Source: CAZLFA01 sp964558665
GTDB taxonomy: Bacteria; Desulfobacterota; Syntrophia; Syntrophales; PHBD01
Assembly (NCBI GenBank): GCA_964558665.1
Contig: CAZLFA010000040.1
Location: forward strand, 1 to 37,508
Length of the DNA stretch: 37,508 nucleotides
Direction of reading: 5' to 3'
Part shown: one piece after another, positions 15,285 through 22,923 of the stretch
How positions within the stretch are numbered: the stretch's first letter is position 1
How the letters are laid out: every line of letters starts with the position of its first letter
The notes under the pieces: generated by a model
The model's database searches: none
What the model was told of the DNA's origin: nothing
The model's input: only the letters and a program-made list of their open reading frames with translations
Position numbers and translations under genes: made by a program

Positions 15285-15872
15285 ATGTCAAAAGGGAAAA
15301 TTGTTTTATTTGCAGTTATCGGTGTGCTTCTATTGCTTGCAATATCCCTCTATGGATTTTTCAAGGGAAATTACAACAAGTTTGTAGCCCTTGATGAAGG
15401 GGCAAAGACTGCATGGGCTCAGGTTGAAAACCAGTTACAGCGCCGCTATGACCTCATCCCAAACCTGGTGGAAACAGTTAAGGGTTACGCGAAACATGAA
15501 CAGGACGTTTTCGTTCAGGTCACAAATGCCAGATCAAAGGTAGGGGGAATGGCGAATGCCAGCGAAGCCGACAAAATCAAGGCTCAGAATGAATTGAGCA
15601 GCGCCCTGAGCCGTTTGCTGGTCGTCGTGGAGAGATATCCCGACCTAAAGGCCAATCAGAATTTCCTGAAACTTCAGGATGAACTTGCCGGTACCGAAAA
15701 CAGGATATCGGTGGAACGCAAGAAATATAACGAAGCTGTTCAAAGATATAATGTTGCCATCAGAAGTTTTCCGGCAAATTTACTGGCCGGCATGTTTGGA
15801 TTTGAAAAGAAGCCGCTGTTTGAAGCCCCGGCAGACGCCAAGGTAGCACCGAAAGTCAAATTCGGTCAGTAA
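15285..15872 (+). CDS. LemA family membrane protein
   Basis: A 195-residue protein with one N-terminal transmembrane helix (about residues 5-26) and a helical-bundle LemA domain. Family marks are NKFVALDEGAKTAWAQVENQ, QRRYDLIPNLVETVKGYAKH and, later, LKLQDELAGTENRISVERKK and YNEAVQRYN, then NLLAGMFGFEKKPLFEA near the end. The N-terminus is expected inside and the domain in the periplasm or outside. The molecular function is not established. GGGAGG lies 8 bases before the ATG. It is the last gene of the three-gene operon and is followed by a strong terminator. Confidence 0.93.
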   Translation: MSKGKIVLFAVIGVLLLLAISLYGFFKGNYNKFVALDEGAKTAWAQVENQLQRRYDLIPNLVETVKGYAKHEQDVFVQVTNARSKVGGMANASEADKIKAQNELSSALSRLLVVVERYPDLKANQNFLKLQDELAGTENRISVERKKYNEAVQRYNVAIRSFPANLLAGMFGFEKKPLFEAPADAKVAPKVKFGQ

Positions 15873-15885
15873 AACGGGACAAAAG

Positions 15886-15926
15886 AAAAAGCCACACTTT
15901 CATCATCGATAAGAGTGTGGCTTTTT
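15886..15926. terminator. Bidirectional rho-independent terminator
   Basis: AAAAAGCCACACTTT and AAGAGTGTGGCTTTTT form a long stem around a 10-base loop. A-run and T-run flank it on both sides, so it can end both the LemA operon (+) and the small-gene cluster arriving on the minus strand (last stop at 15944). Confidence 0.88.
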
Positions 15927-15943
15927 CCTGTCTTGACCAGAAC

Positions 15944-16129
15944 TTATGCCATAACATCAATCAAGCCGGCGACCTCCTGCTTTTGAGCGGAGGTCGTACC
16001 CGCTATTGCCAGGTTTGCAAGCTTAAGCTCCGCCGCCTGCTGAGCAGCCAAAACATTCAACATCGCCCGCATTTCCTTGGAAATTGCAACCGACTGGTCG
16101 ATTCCTACACTGGAAACTGATCCGATCAT
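15944..16129 (-). CDS. Small protein, possibly YjfB-like (motility-associated)
   Basis: A 61-residue, Ala/Leu-rich helical protein with no membrane segment (MIGSVSSVGIDQSVAISKEM, then AMLNVLAAQQAAELKLANLA). The layout, a short polar start and one amphipathic helix with Gln/Ala, recalls the putative motility protein family YjfB, but this is a weak resemblance. It is the third gene of a minus-strand group whose first gene is FlaG-like and which lies under a sigma28-type promoter, which supports a flagellar or filament-associated role. GGGGATGAT upstream is a poor but usable ribosome site. Confidence 0.5.
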   Translation of the reverse strand: MIGSVSSVGIDQSVAISKEMRAMLNVLAAQQAAELKLANLAIAGTTSAQKQEVAGLIDVMA

Positions 16130-16184
16130 ATTATCATCCCCGCAATCGGCAACCTGGAAAGCTATCTATGGATTATCACGAATC

Positions 16185-16499
16185 CTACTTAGAAACGCCG
16201 TACGTCTGAGCGATTGTCTCTAAGGGGTTGTTCTTTGAAGCACCTGTACCCGCCATATTCTGCGCTTCTTCCATAGTCTTGTTGCGAGCTTCCTCCGGTT
16301 TATTTATTGCGGTATTTGACTTCTGAGCATCCAGAGCTTCCTTCGAAATCGTTACGGTGTCAGCCTGATTCTTCGCAGTTTGTGGTTCCGGTTTTTCCGC
16401 AACGTTCTGTCGGGTTGTCTGAACATCCATCATATCAACCGACTTTGTCTTGCTGAAATAATCGAATCCGTTATAATTGTTGTTAATTGGCTCAACCAT
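16185..16499 (-). CDS. Small polar protein with VTIS-EA motif, unknown
   Basis: A 104-residue hydrophilic, probably disordered protein. It contains ADTVTISKEALDAQ (residues about 46-59), a motif seen in several flagellum-related small proteins including the N-terminal part of FlgM. The helical sigma-binding C-terminus of FlgM is not recognisable, so I do not call it FlgM. The C-terminus NPLETIAQTYGVSK may form one helix. AAAGGAGG 7-8 bases before the ATG is an excellent ribosome site, strong evidence that this short gene is real. It lies 32 bases after the FlaG-like gene. Confidence 0.6.
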   Translation of the reverse strand: MVEPINNNYNGFDYFSKTKSVDMMDVQTTRQNVAEKPEPQTAKNQADTVTISKEALDAQKSNTAINKPEEARNKTMEEAQNMAGTGASKNNPLETIAQTYGVSK

Positions 16500-16531
16500 G
16501 TTATCTTACCTCCTTTATCCTAACCACAATA

Positions 16532-16963
16532 CTATACAATCTCATCCAAGTTTTGGCCTGTTATGCTAGCTCCCGTCACCCCATCCATGTCGCCTCCCAT
16601 TGCTTCCATCATCTTCAAGTACATCCGGGGTGGAACCTGGGCCACAACATTTCCCTTTATATCCATGAATTTAATAACTTCCGTACTTGCCAGCTGGTCA
16701 AAACTGACAACAACCCCCTTGCTGCCCGTGGGGTTTTCGCTGTTGCCGGCCTTTAGAATATCATTTGCTGTCTGCTTTTCAAGCGCAGGGTTATTAATTT
16801 CAACAACATCGGCTACATTGCCGGCCGCATTGACTGCCGCCTGATCAGGACCGGATGGCGCAATCTCTGGTCCCGACAGCTGACTGTTGCCACCTGTTTG
16901 CTGTGGTGCCGTATATGTGAGGCTGGCAGATGCCGTCGCTATTGCATTGATTTGCATTTCCAT
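16532..16963 (-). CDS. FlaG-like flagellar protein
   Basis: A 143-residue protein. The N-terminal about 60 residues are Ala/Ser/Gln-rich and look disordered. The C-terminal half (residues about 87-122), VVVSFDQLASTEVIKFMDIK then GNVVAQVPPRMYLKMMEAMG, matches the FlaG fold pattern of a beta hairpin followed by I/V-P-P and a helix. FlaG affects filament length or filament-cap function in polar flagella, but its mechanism is not settled. It is the first gene after a near-consensus sigma28 promoter at 17041-17067, in line with a late flagellar gene. No flagellin or FliD gene lies in the window. The ribosome site is AAGGTG. Confidence 0.62.
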   Translation of the reverse strand: MEMQINAIATASASLTYTAPQQTGGNSQLSGPEIAPSGPDQAAVNAAGNVADVVEINNPALEKQTANDILKAGNSENPTGSKGVVVSFDQLASTEVIKFMDIKGNVVAQVPPRMYLKMMEAMGGDMDGVTGASITGQNLDEIV

Positions 16964-17345
16964 ACTTTAACCAACACCTTAAAATTACTACAGTTTTTTA
17001 CAATACCCAACTGATTGTAATCCAATACTTTTCATCTTTATTATCGTCATAATAAAAAAAAACTTAAATAATATTGATTAATAATCAAAAAAATTATGTT
17101 TACTGATTATTACCGTGATTATATACATTTAAACAATAAATAGAACGGGTCCCGTGTTTTAAGTGCGATTATCTTTCCTTTTTATGATTGTTATGGAAAA
17201 ATAATCAGCGATCTGCTATCAAACGACCTTCCGGAAAGGGTTTTATTCCGCATTTCCGGTTCGGAAACCAATAATCCTGCATCCGATAAATTACCGGAAA
17301 CAAATTATTGAATTTCCCGCATATAGTAAAAGGGAATACAGCATC
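16964..17345. other. 382-base AT-rich divergent intergenic region
   Basis: It separates the FlaG-like cluster (minus) from the secreted glycosidase-like gene (plus). It holds the sigma28 promoter at 17041-17067 and two short palindromes near 17228-17275 (CCTTCCGGAAAGG and TTTCCGGTTCGGAAA), similar in character to the hairpin at 13361-13401. I see no coding region and no clear sigma70 promoter for the downstream gene. Confidence 0.6.
17041..17067 (-). promoter_or_regulatory. Sigma28 (FliA) promoter of the FlaG-like cluster
   Basis: On the minus strand the sequence is TTAAGTTT (17060-17067), 11 bases, then GACGATAA (17041-17048). The FliA consensus is TAAAGTTT, 11 bases, GCCGATAA, so each half matches at 7 of 8 positions with exact spacing. 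The transcript would start near 17034, about 70 nt before ATG 16963. Confidence 0.75.
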
Positions 17346-19046
17346 ATGATGTTTCGCTTATTAGCACTTTTTTTACTGATAGTTAATATCTTTCTTAATA
17401 CAACCTGGGAGGCAAACGCAGGTGATCTAAGCCACCGCTGGATCTATTTCAACGGCAATCTTTCATCTGATGCAGAGGTTCAGAAATTAATCAGCATTCT
17501 AAAAAGAGCAAAGGATGCAGGTTATAATGGCATAGTACTGGCTGACCCCAGGATGCAATCTCTCGAACGCGCCAGTGGGAAATACCTTGGCAATGTCTCC
17601 CTTATCAAACAAACAACAGAACAACTAAGCATCGACATATACCCGCTGATTGGTTCCATCGGCAATGCCGCGGCAATGCTTGTTCGTGATCCAAATCTCG
17701 CCGAGGGTCTGCCTGTAAAAAAGGCTCTTTTTATTGCAAGAAAAGGCCACGCGGAGGTCGTTCCCGACCCTCCCCTTCATATTCGTGGAGGAGATTTTGA
17801 ACAGTCACAGGGGAAAAAATTCGCCGGATGGGACATGGAAGGAAAGTTTCAGCAAACTCCTTCTGCAGATCGCAGCATAAGACATACAGGTCATCAGTCG
17901 CTGCGTATAGAGCTATCAGGCAAAAACGAGCTAAAAGGCGGAAAAGCAAGAATTTACCAGATAATAGAAGTGTCTCCCTTCCGCCAGTACCATTTGTCCA
18001 CATGGATAAAGACAGAAAATCTGCATTCAACTGAAAAAATTAATTATAAAATAACGAGTCTTTCCGGGCAGCCAATAAGCTTTTCAGATTGGGATGTAAG
18101 AAAGAACCAGGAGTGGACTCAGTATCATACACTCTTCAACAGCCAGAATAATACCCAGCTCCGTTTTAACATAGGCATCCTGCAGGGAAGGAGAGAGGGG
18201 AAAATATGGATAGACGATGTGGCAATGGAAGAAACCGGCATTCTCAATCCATTAAGGCGCCAGGGTTGCCCTCTGACGGTAAAAGGCGAGGATGGATCAT
18301 CTTATCGCGAGGGGAGAGACTATGATCTGATACGTGTTAATAAACAAGTCCCAACCGGCAGACATGAAGCTTACCAGCAATCTCACTTCATTAAACTTCT
18401 GCCAGGTTCAAAAATAAATGAAGGGAAAAGGCTGCGCATAAGTTATCACCATGCCGTGTCCACAAACAAAGGGAAACAAACTATATGCCTGACAGAGTCC
18501 AAAGGTGATCAGCTTCTGCACCAAGACATAGAAAATATAGATAAGTTACTGAAACCAAAAGGATTATTTCTGAATTACAGCGAAATACGTGTGGCAAACT
18601 GGTGCGACACTTGTCGAAGCCGGAACATCTCACCCGGCAATCTTCTTGCGGATCACTTCAAGAGAACTAAAAAATTTATAAATACCTTAGACAGCAGGCA
18701 ACGAATTTTCGTCTGGTCGGATATGTTCGACCCTTACCACAATGCTGTTGATCATTATTATCTCGTCAACGGGTCCTGGGCGGGCTCATGGAAAGGCCTG
18801 TCCCCGGAAGTCATCATAATCAACTGGAATTTTTCACAGAAAAGCCCGGACAGTTTGAAATGGTTTGCAGACCTTGGACACTCACAAATCCTGGCAGGAT
18901 ATTTCGACAGCAATCCCCGGATGATCCACAGATGGCTGGAAATGGGGAAGGACATACCCAATATAACAGGGGTCATGTATGTAACGCCTAATGGCCGCTA
19001 CGAGGAACTTGAAAATTTCGCACACTGGGCATGGGGAAAACGCTAA
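17346..19046 (+). CDS. Secreted glycoside-hydrolase-like protein with inserted carbohydrate-binding-like domain
   Basis: A 566-residue exported protein with a signal peptide (residues 1-25, cleavage near WEANAG). Residues about 30-130 look like the start of a TIM barrel (WIYFNGNLSSDAEV, AKDAGYNGIVLADPRMQS). Residues about 145-300 resemble a jelly-roll CBM of the 4/9 type: GGDFEQ, FAGWDMEGKFQQ, HTGHQSLRIELS, then KIWIDDVAMEETG. The barrel resumes at about 390-566 with LFLNYSEIRVANWCDTC and IFVWSDMFDPYHN, positions where GH20-like enzymes hold acidic residues. In the first, Ser-Glu stands where an Asp-Glu pair is usual in GH20. The substrate is unknown; peptidoglycan or exopolysaccharide would fit a periplasmic enzyme. 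The start could be 17346 or 17349. It is alone on its strand until the next gene 75 bases on. Confidence 0.68.
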   Translation: MMFRLLALFLLIVNIFLNTTWEANAGDLSHRWIYFNGNLSSDAEVQKLISILKRAKDAGYNGIVLADPRMQSLERASGKYLGNVSLIKQTTEQLSIDIYPLIGSIGNAAAMLVRDPNLAEGLPVKKALFIARKGHAEVVPDPPLHIRGGDFEQSQGKKFAGWDMEGKFQQTPSADRSIRHTGHQSLRIELSGKNELKGGKARIYQIIEVSPFRQYHLSTWIKTENLHSTEKINYKITSLSGQPISFSDWDVRKNQEWTQYHTLFNSQNNTQLRFNIGILQGRREGKIWIDDVAMEETGILNPLRRQGCPLTVKGEDGSSYREGRDYDLIRVNKQVPTGRHEAYQQSHFIKLLPGSKINEGKRLRISYHHAVSTNKGKQTICLTESKGDQLLHQDIENIDKLLKPKGLFLNYSEIRVANWCDTCRSRNISPGNLLADHFKRTKKFINTLDSRQRIFVWSDMFDPYHNAVDHYYLVNGSWAGSWKGLSPEVIIINWNFSQKSPDSLKWFADLGHSQILAGYFDSNPRMIHRWLEMGKDIPNITGVMYVTPNGRYEELENFAHWAWGKR

Positions 19047-19121
19047 CCGGCCATCGATGGCAGAGTTAACAAATAGGCATCTATCCGGAAACTTCGGATA
19101 CTGATAAATGGAGGATAAAGA

Positions 19122-20696
19122 ATGACTCACCCAAACCTGGTTGAATCAATGAAAAAACCAGATTTTTACCCTGACAACCCTTCTGTCATTGAACTTATTC
19201 AGACACATATCTCCTTCATTTTTATTACCGATAATTATGTCTATAAAGTCAAGAAGGCCGTAAATTTCGGTTTTCTGGATTTTACCAGTCTGGATAAAAG
19301 GAAATTTTATTGTGCCGAGGAGCTTCGCCTCAACAGAAGGCTGGCACCTGATATATATCTGGACGTACTGGAAATCGGAGAAACAAAAGAAGGGAAACTT
19401 CTATTCGGTACGGGTCATCGTGTAATCGATTACGCTGTACGCATGAGAAAAATACCCCAGGACCGAATGTTGAAAAAAATGCTTTCAGAAGGCAAGATTC
19501 AAAGCCCGGTCTTTGATGCGATTGCGAAAAAGCTTTCAGAATTTCACAGTCTGGCAGATACAGGAGGTGAAATTGATCTAATCGGCAGTCCTGAGACAAT
19601 TAAGTTCAACCATGATGAAAACTTTGCCCAAACAGAAAATTATATCGGCAGGACAATCCCGGAATACCAATATAATTTCATTCGCAAATATATTTACAAC
19701 TTTATGGACAGGCATCAGGATTTGCTCAGGCAAAGAGTAAAAGATCACAGGATAAGGGATTGCCATGGAGACTTGCATCTGGAGCATATCTGTATCGTGA
19801 ATGAAATCGTTATTTTTGACTGCATTGAGTTTAATGAACGCTTCCGATGCGGCGATGTAGCCGCCGAAGTAGCATTCCTGACTATGGATCTGGATTACAA
19901 CGGTTATTCCTATTTCGGAGATGTCTTCGTCAACGCTTATGTGCAGTACGCAAATGATCCTCAAATCAATACACTGCTGAATTTTTATAAATGCTATTAC
20001 GCATATGTAAGGGGCAAGGTGATCGGCTTTCGGATTGACGATGAAGCTATCAATAAAGAAGACAGGGAGTCGGCAAGAAAAACGGCTTTAACCTATTTCA
20101 ATCTGGCATACACTTACGCCGCCAGACTGGAGAGTCCCGCTCTGATAATATCCTGCGGCCTCATGGGAACCGGGAAAAGCCAGTTGGCGAGAAATATTGC
20201 TCCCCGCATAGGCGCGGAAATCATCAGAACGGATGTCCTTCGTAAGGAAATGCTGGACATCAATCCGGCTCATCGTCATTATGAGGCATTCGGTGAAGGA
20301 ATATATTCGGATGATATATCTAAGAATACCTACAGCAGGGCATTTGAAATAGCTGAAGGTGTTATTAAAAAGGGCAAATCAGCGATAATAGACGCATCAT
20401 TCAAGCGGAAGCAGGATCGTTTAAAAGCTGCAGATCTTGCCGCGCGGCTTCAGGTAAATTTCTTCATTATCGAATGCTCCTGCCCTGAAGATGAAATCAA
20501 GATGCGGCTGGAGAGAAGACTTTTGAAGAAAGGGGAAGCGTCAGACGGACGCTGGGACATCTACCGGGAACAAAAAAATGATTTCGAAAAAATCTCTGAG
20601 TTTTCTGATGAGTGTTATCTTGCTGTCAATACTTCACAGTCGAAGGAAGAATCCATGAATATGGCACTTGAAGGTTTGAAGTGGAGGCTAAAATAA
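19122..20696 (+). CDS. Bifunctional aminoglycoside-phosphotransferase-like / P-loop ATP-binding protein
   Basis: A 524-residue two-domain cytoplasmic protein. Residues about 1-310 are an APH-type kinase-like domain: the nucleotide-facing start FITDNYVYKVKKAVNFGFLD, the catalytic loop DCHGDLHLEHIC (from residue 212) and FDCIEFNERFRCGDVAAEVA with the metal-site Asp. Residues about 340-524 form an adenylate-kinase-like P-loop domain with Walker A GLMGTGKS (about 346-353). This COG2187/COG0645 pairing occurs as a fused protein in many bacteria; its substrate is not known, and annotation as a resistance enzyme would be unjustified. GGAGG sits 8-9 bases before the ATG. It converges on bamD, 15 bases between stops. 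Confidence 0.87.
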   Translation: MTHPNLVESMKKPDFYPDNPSVIELIQTHISFIFITDNYVYKVKKAVNFGFLDFTSLDKRKFYCAEELRLNRRLAPDIYLDVLEIGETKEGKLLFGTGHRVIDYAVRMRKIPQDRMLKKMLSEGKIQSPVFDAIAKKLSEFHSLADTGGEIDLIGSPETIKFNHDENFAQTENYIGRTIPEYQYNFIRKYIYNFMDRHQDLLRQRVKDHRIRDCHGDLHLEHICIVNEIVIFDCIEFNERFRCGDVAAEVAFLTMDLDYNGYSYFGDVFVNAYVQYANDPQINTLLNFYKCYYAYVRGKVIGFRIDDEAINKEDRESARKTALTYFNLAYTYAARLESPALIISCGLMGTGKSQLARNIAPRIGAEIIRTDVLRKEMLDINPAHRHYEAFGEGIYSDDISKNTYSRAFEIAEGVIKKGKSAIIDASFKRKQDRLKAADLAARLQVNFFIIECSCPEDEIKMRLERRLLKKGEASDGRWDIYREQKNDFEKISEFSDECYLAVNTSQSKEESMNMALEGLKWRLK

Positions 20697-20711
20697 TGAT
20701 GATGCCGTCTC

Positions 20712-21527
20712 CTATCTGGCGGTGATTGCCTCCTTCTCTTTTTCTTTCTGCTTCTCTTTTTCTTTTTCTTCCTTTGCTTTTGCCTTGGCTTCTGCCTTTT
20801 CCCTGGCACGTCGCTCCTTTTCCTTCTGTTTTGCCTCTTCTTTCCTCTTTTTCATGTCTTCTTCTGACATAAGCCGGGCAGTTTCCACCAGATAGTAATT
20901 TACCTTATAATCAAGCCCCAGATTTGCATAATCTTTGGAAATGGTTTCAAATCTCTTAAATGCCGCCTTGTATTTCTTTCTCTTAAAGTAGAATTCCCCT
21001 ACATAGAACTCATGATCGGCCAGTTTCTGCCTGCATTCCTTAAGTCTTGTTTCTGCCAGGAAGGTAAATTTGCTGCCGGGAAATCTGGCTATCAATCTCT
21101 CAAACTCCCTTTTGGCTCGCAGCGTCTCTGTCTGATCCCGATCAATGGTCTGTATCTGATTATAATGACACATGCCGATCTGATAAATAACGTAAGGCAC
21201 ATTTTCATTTGTCGGATGTAAATTCATGAAATCATTATACGCCAATTCCGCCTCTCCGTATTTCTTGTCACTGTAATGCGAATCTGCCACCCCCATCTCT
21301 GCAAGAAGGGCAAGCGGGCTGAGCGGATGCAGGTCCTTAAGCCTTTGGAAGGATTCAGCCGCTCTCTGGTAGCGTCCCGCCTGATAATAGTCGTATCCGG
21401 ACTTGTACAATGCCTCCGGCGTGTTTTTTGCCAACCCCGGTCTTTTCCACAAATCGCTAAACCATGCACATCCGGAGAACAACACAATTGTTAATACAAC
21501 GGCTAACCACCTTGATAAACTATACAC
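20712..21527 (-). CDS. bamD: BamD outer-membrane assembly lipoprotein with charged tail
   Basis: A 271-residue lipoprotein of the BAM complex, which inserts beta-barrel proteins (such as the autotransporter here) into the outer membrane. The signal ends in the lipobox LFSGC (Cys near residue 20). Tetratricopeptide-like repeats fill residues about 35-215: ALYKSGYDYYQAGRYQRAAE, then YNDFMNLHPTNENVPYVIYQ, FERLIARFPGSKF and GEFYFKRKKYKAAFKRFETI. Residues about 222-271 are an extreme Lys/Glu/Arg/Ala run (EKEKEKQKEKEKEA) not found in short BamD proteins. The start is GTG 21527, set by AAGGAG 5 bases upstream. It is transcribed alone; the upstream region is shared with the divergent phosphorylase gene. 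Confidence 0.9.
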   Translation of the reverse strand: MYSLSRWLAVVLTIVLFSGCAWFSDLWKRPGLAKNTPEALYKSGYDYYQAGRYQRAAESFQRLKDLHPLSPLALLAEMGVADSHYSDKKYGEAELAYNDFMNLHPTNENVPYVIYQIGMCHYNQIQTIDRDQTETLRAKREFERLIARFPGSKFTFLAETRLKECRQKLADHEFYVGEFYFKRKKYKAAFKRFETISKDYANLGLDYKVNYYLVETARLMSEEDMKKRKEEAKQKEKERRAREKAEAKAKAKEEKEKEKQKEKEKEAITAR

Positions 21528-21641
21528 TTAAACTCCTTAACTCATGCTGTTTTTCATTCTTTGATACTAAACTGCTTCGACTTATATGACACATCTTTAT
21601 GTACTGTCAAACGGTTTTTATCTATCCAAATTTGCTTAATT

Positions 21642-21670
21642 TTGACATAATGACAATAATTTGATAGTAG
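21642..21670 (+). promoter_or_regulatory. Probable sigma70 promoter of the phosphorylase/PduO pair
   Basis: A perfect TTGACA (21642-21647) and TAGTAG (21665-21670) with a 17-base spacer. The leader would be about 25 nt. The -10 is imperfect, but it is the best candidate in the 174-base divergent gap between bamD and the phosphorylase gene. Confidence 0.45.
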
Positions 21671-21701
21671 ATCGGCACTTCAAAAAACAGGACATACAGG
21701 C

Positions 21702-22403
21702 ATGATAGGCGTTATTTCAGGAACAGTCTCGCTGGATACAGGCATTTTCGGGAAAAGAGAAGAGAGATTCATGGACAACGACTTCGGCCACACGGTTGTC
21801 TTTGTTCACGACAACATAGTTTATCTTCCCAGGCACGGCATAAACCCTAAAGACTACATAATGCCCCACAGAATAAATCATCAGGCCAATATGCAGGCGC
21901 TGAAAGACGCCGGCATAACGGAGGTCGTCGCCGTGAACTCCACCGGCTCACTCAAAATGAATATTAAACCAGGAACAATCATAGTCCCTGATGATTTTAT
22001 AATGCTTTATGGAACACCGACGGTTTTCAGCAACAGGCCTCAGCACATAACGCCTGTCGTAAACAGCGATGTAAGGAAAGGATTGGTTGATGCCGCTCGT
22101 GCATGCACGGTCAATGTAAAAGACGGCGGCATTTACTGGCAGACTACGGGCCCCCGTTTTGAGACAAAGGCCGAAATCAATATGATGTCGTCTTTTGCCG
22201 ACATTGTAGGCATGACAATGGGAAGTGAAGCCGTTATCGCCCAGGAACTGGGGCTTCCCTATGCTTCACTCTGCTCAGTTGACAATTATGCTCACGGGCT
22301 TGGCGAAAAGCCGCTGACCATGGAAGAAATATATGAACACGCCAGAATAAACGCAGAAAAGATGATAACGATTATCCATCAATATGTGTCAAGGAGGCGA
22401 TAA
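21702..22403 (+). CDS. MTA/MTI phosphorylase family purine nucleoside phosphorylase
   Basis: A 233-residue enzyme of the trimeric purine nucleoside phosphorylase (PNP/MTAP) family, which splits a nucleoside with phosphate to free base and ribose-1-phosphate. Visible family marks are the N-terminal ISGT phosphate region, LPRHG (residues about 42-46), AVNSTGSLKMNIKPGTIIVP, TTGPRFETKAEI with the substrate-loop Glu, and GMTMGSEAVIAQELGLPYAS. The base-specificity region reads SVDNYAHG, with an Asp where human MTAP has D220, so a 6-amino substrate such as methylthioadenosine is possible. Methylthioinosine-type specificity cannot be excluded. The ribosome site is weak. The stop TAA overlaps the next start (TAATG), so it is translationally coupled to the adenosyltransferase gene. 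Confidence 0.83.
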   Translation: MIGVISGTVSLDTGIFGKREERFMDNDFGHTVVFVHDNIVYLPRHGINPKDYIMPHRINHQANMQALKDAGITEVVAVNSTGSLKMNIKPGTIIVPDDFIMLYGTPTVFSNRPQHITPVVNSDVRKGLVDAARACTVNVKDGGIYWQTTGPRFETKAEINMMSSFADIVGMTMGSEAVIAQELGLPYASLCSVDNYAHGLGEKPLTMEEIYEHARINAEKMITIIHQYVSRRR

Positions 22404-22918
22404 TGAAATTTTCCAAGAAAGGTGATGGCGGTGAAACAAGTCTTCTCGGGGGACAGAGAGTTCCCAAGTATGATCCCAGACCGGAAACCTACGGCGTTCT
22501 GGACGAGGCAAGCTCTGCGCTCGGCGTAGCCAGGGCATTGACAAAAAGCCAGAAGATAAAGGACATCGTTCTGTCCGTGCAGAAGGATCTCCTTATTATG
22601 GGGGCTGAGTTGTCATGCCTTCCCGAAGATATCAAAATGCTTACCAAGCGCATTGATGAGAGTGACGCAAAACGCATCGAGGATCTCATTGATGACCTGC
22701 AAAAAAGTGTGAAACTGAAAAAGGAGTTTATCTATCCAGGTGAAACTGTTGTTTCATCCCAGTTGGATGTGGCAAGAACCATTATAAGAAGAGCTGAAAG
22801 AAAAGCCGCAAAGCTCAAGCTTGACGGGCTGGTCAACAATGTCCACATGCATGAGTATCTGAACCGGCTGGCAGACATGCTTTTCACTCTGGCCAGATTC
22901 GAGGAACAGAACGGATAG
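22403..22918 (+). CDS. PduO-type cob(I)alamin adenosyltransferase
   Basis: A 171-residue helical-bundle enzyme that transfers the 5'-deoxyadenosyl group of ATP to cob(I)alamin, making coenzyme B12. The ATP-binding N-terminus reads KKGDGGETSLLGGQRVPKYD, followed by YGVLDEASSALGVAR. The third conserved block TIIRRAERKA (about 127-136) and YLNRLADMLFTLARFEEQ near the C-terminus are also present. The length is typical of single-domain PduO/MMAB proteins. AAGGAGG lies upstream of the ATG, which overlaps the stop of the phosphorylase gene. The pairing with a nucleoside phosphorylase is noteworthy, since adenosylcobalamin radical enzymes can release 5'-deoxyadenosine, a possible substrate of the partner (inference). 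Confidence 0.93.
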   Translation: MKFSKKGDGGETSLLGGQRVPKYDPRPETYGVLDEASSALGVARALTKSQKIKDIVLSVQKDLLIMGAELSCLPEDIKMLTKRIDESDAKRIEDLIDDLQKSVKLKKEFIYPGETVVSSQLDVARTIIRRAERKAAKLKLDGLVNNVHMHEYLNRLADMLFTLARFEEQNG

Positions 22919-22923
22919 AAAAC

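Noticed and set aside
16185..16499. Identification as anti-sigma factor FlgM
   Set aside because: Only the VTIS-EA motif fits; the sigma-binding C-terminal helices are not recognisable.
19122..20696. Antibiotic resistance kinase
   Set aside because: The APH-like fold fused to a P-loop kinase domain belongs to a widespread chromosomal family with no shown resistance role.
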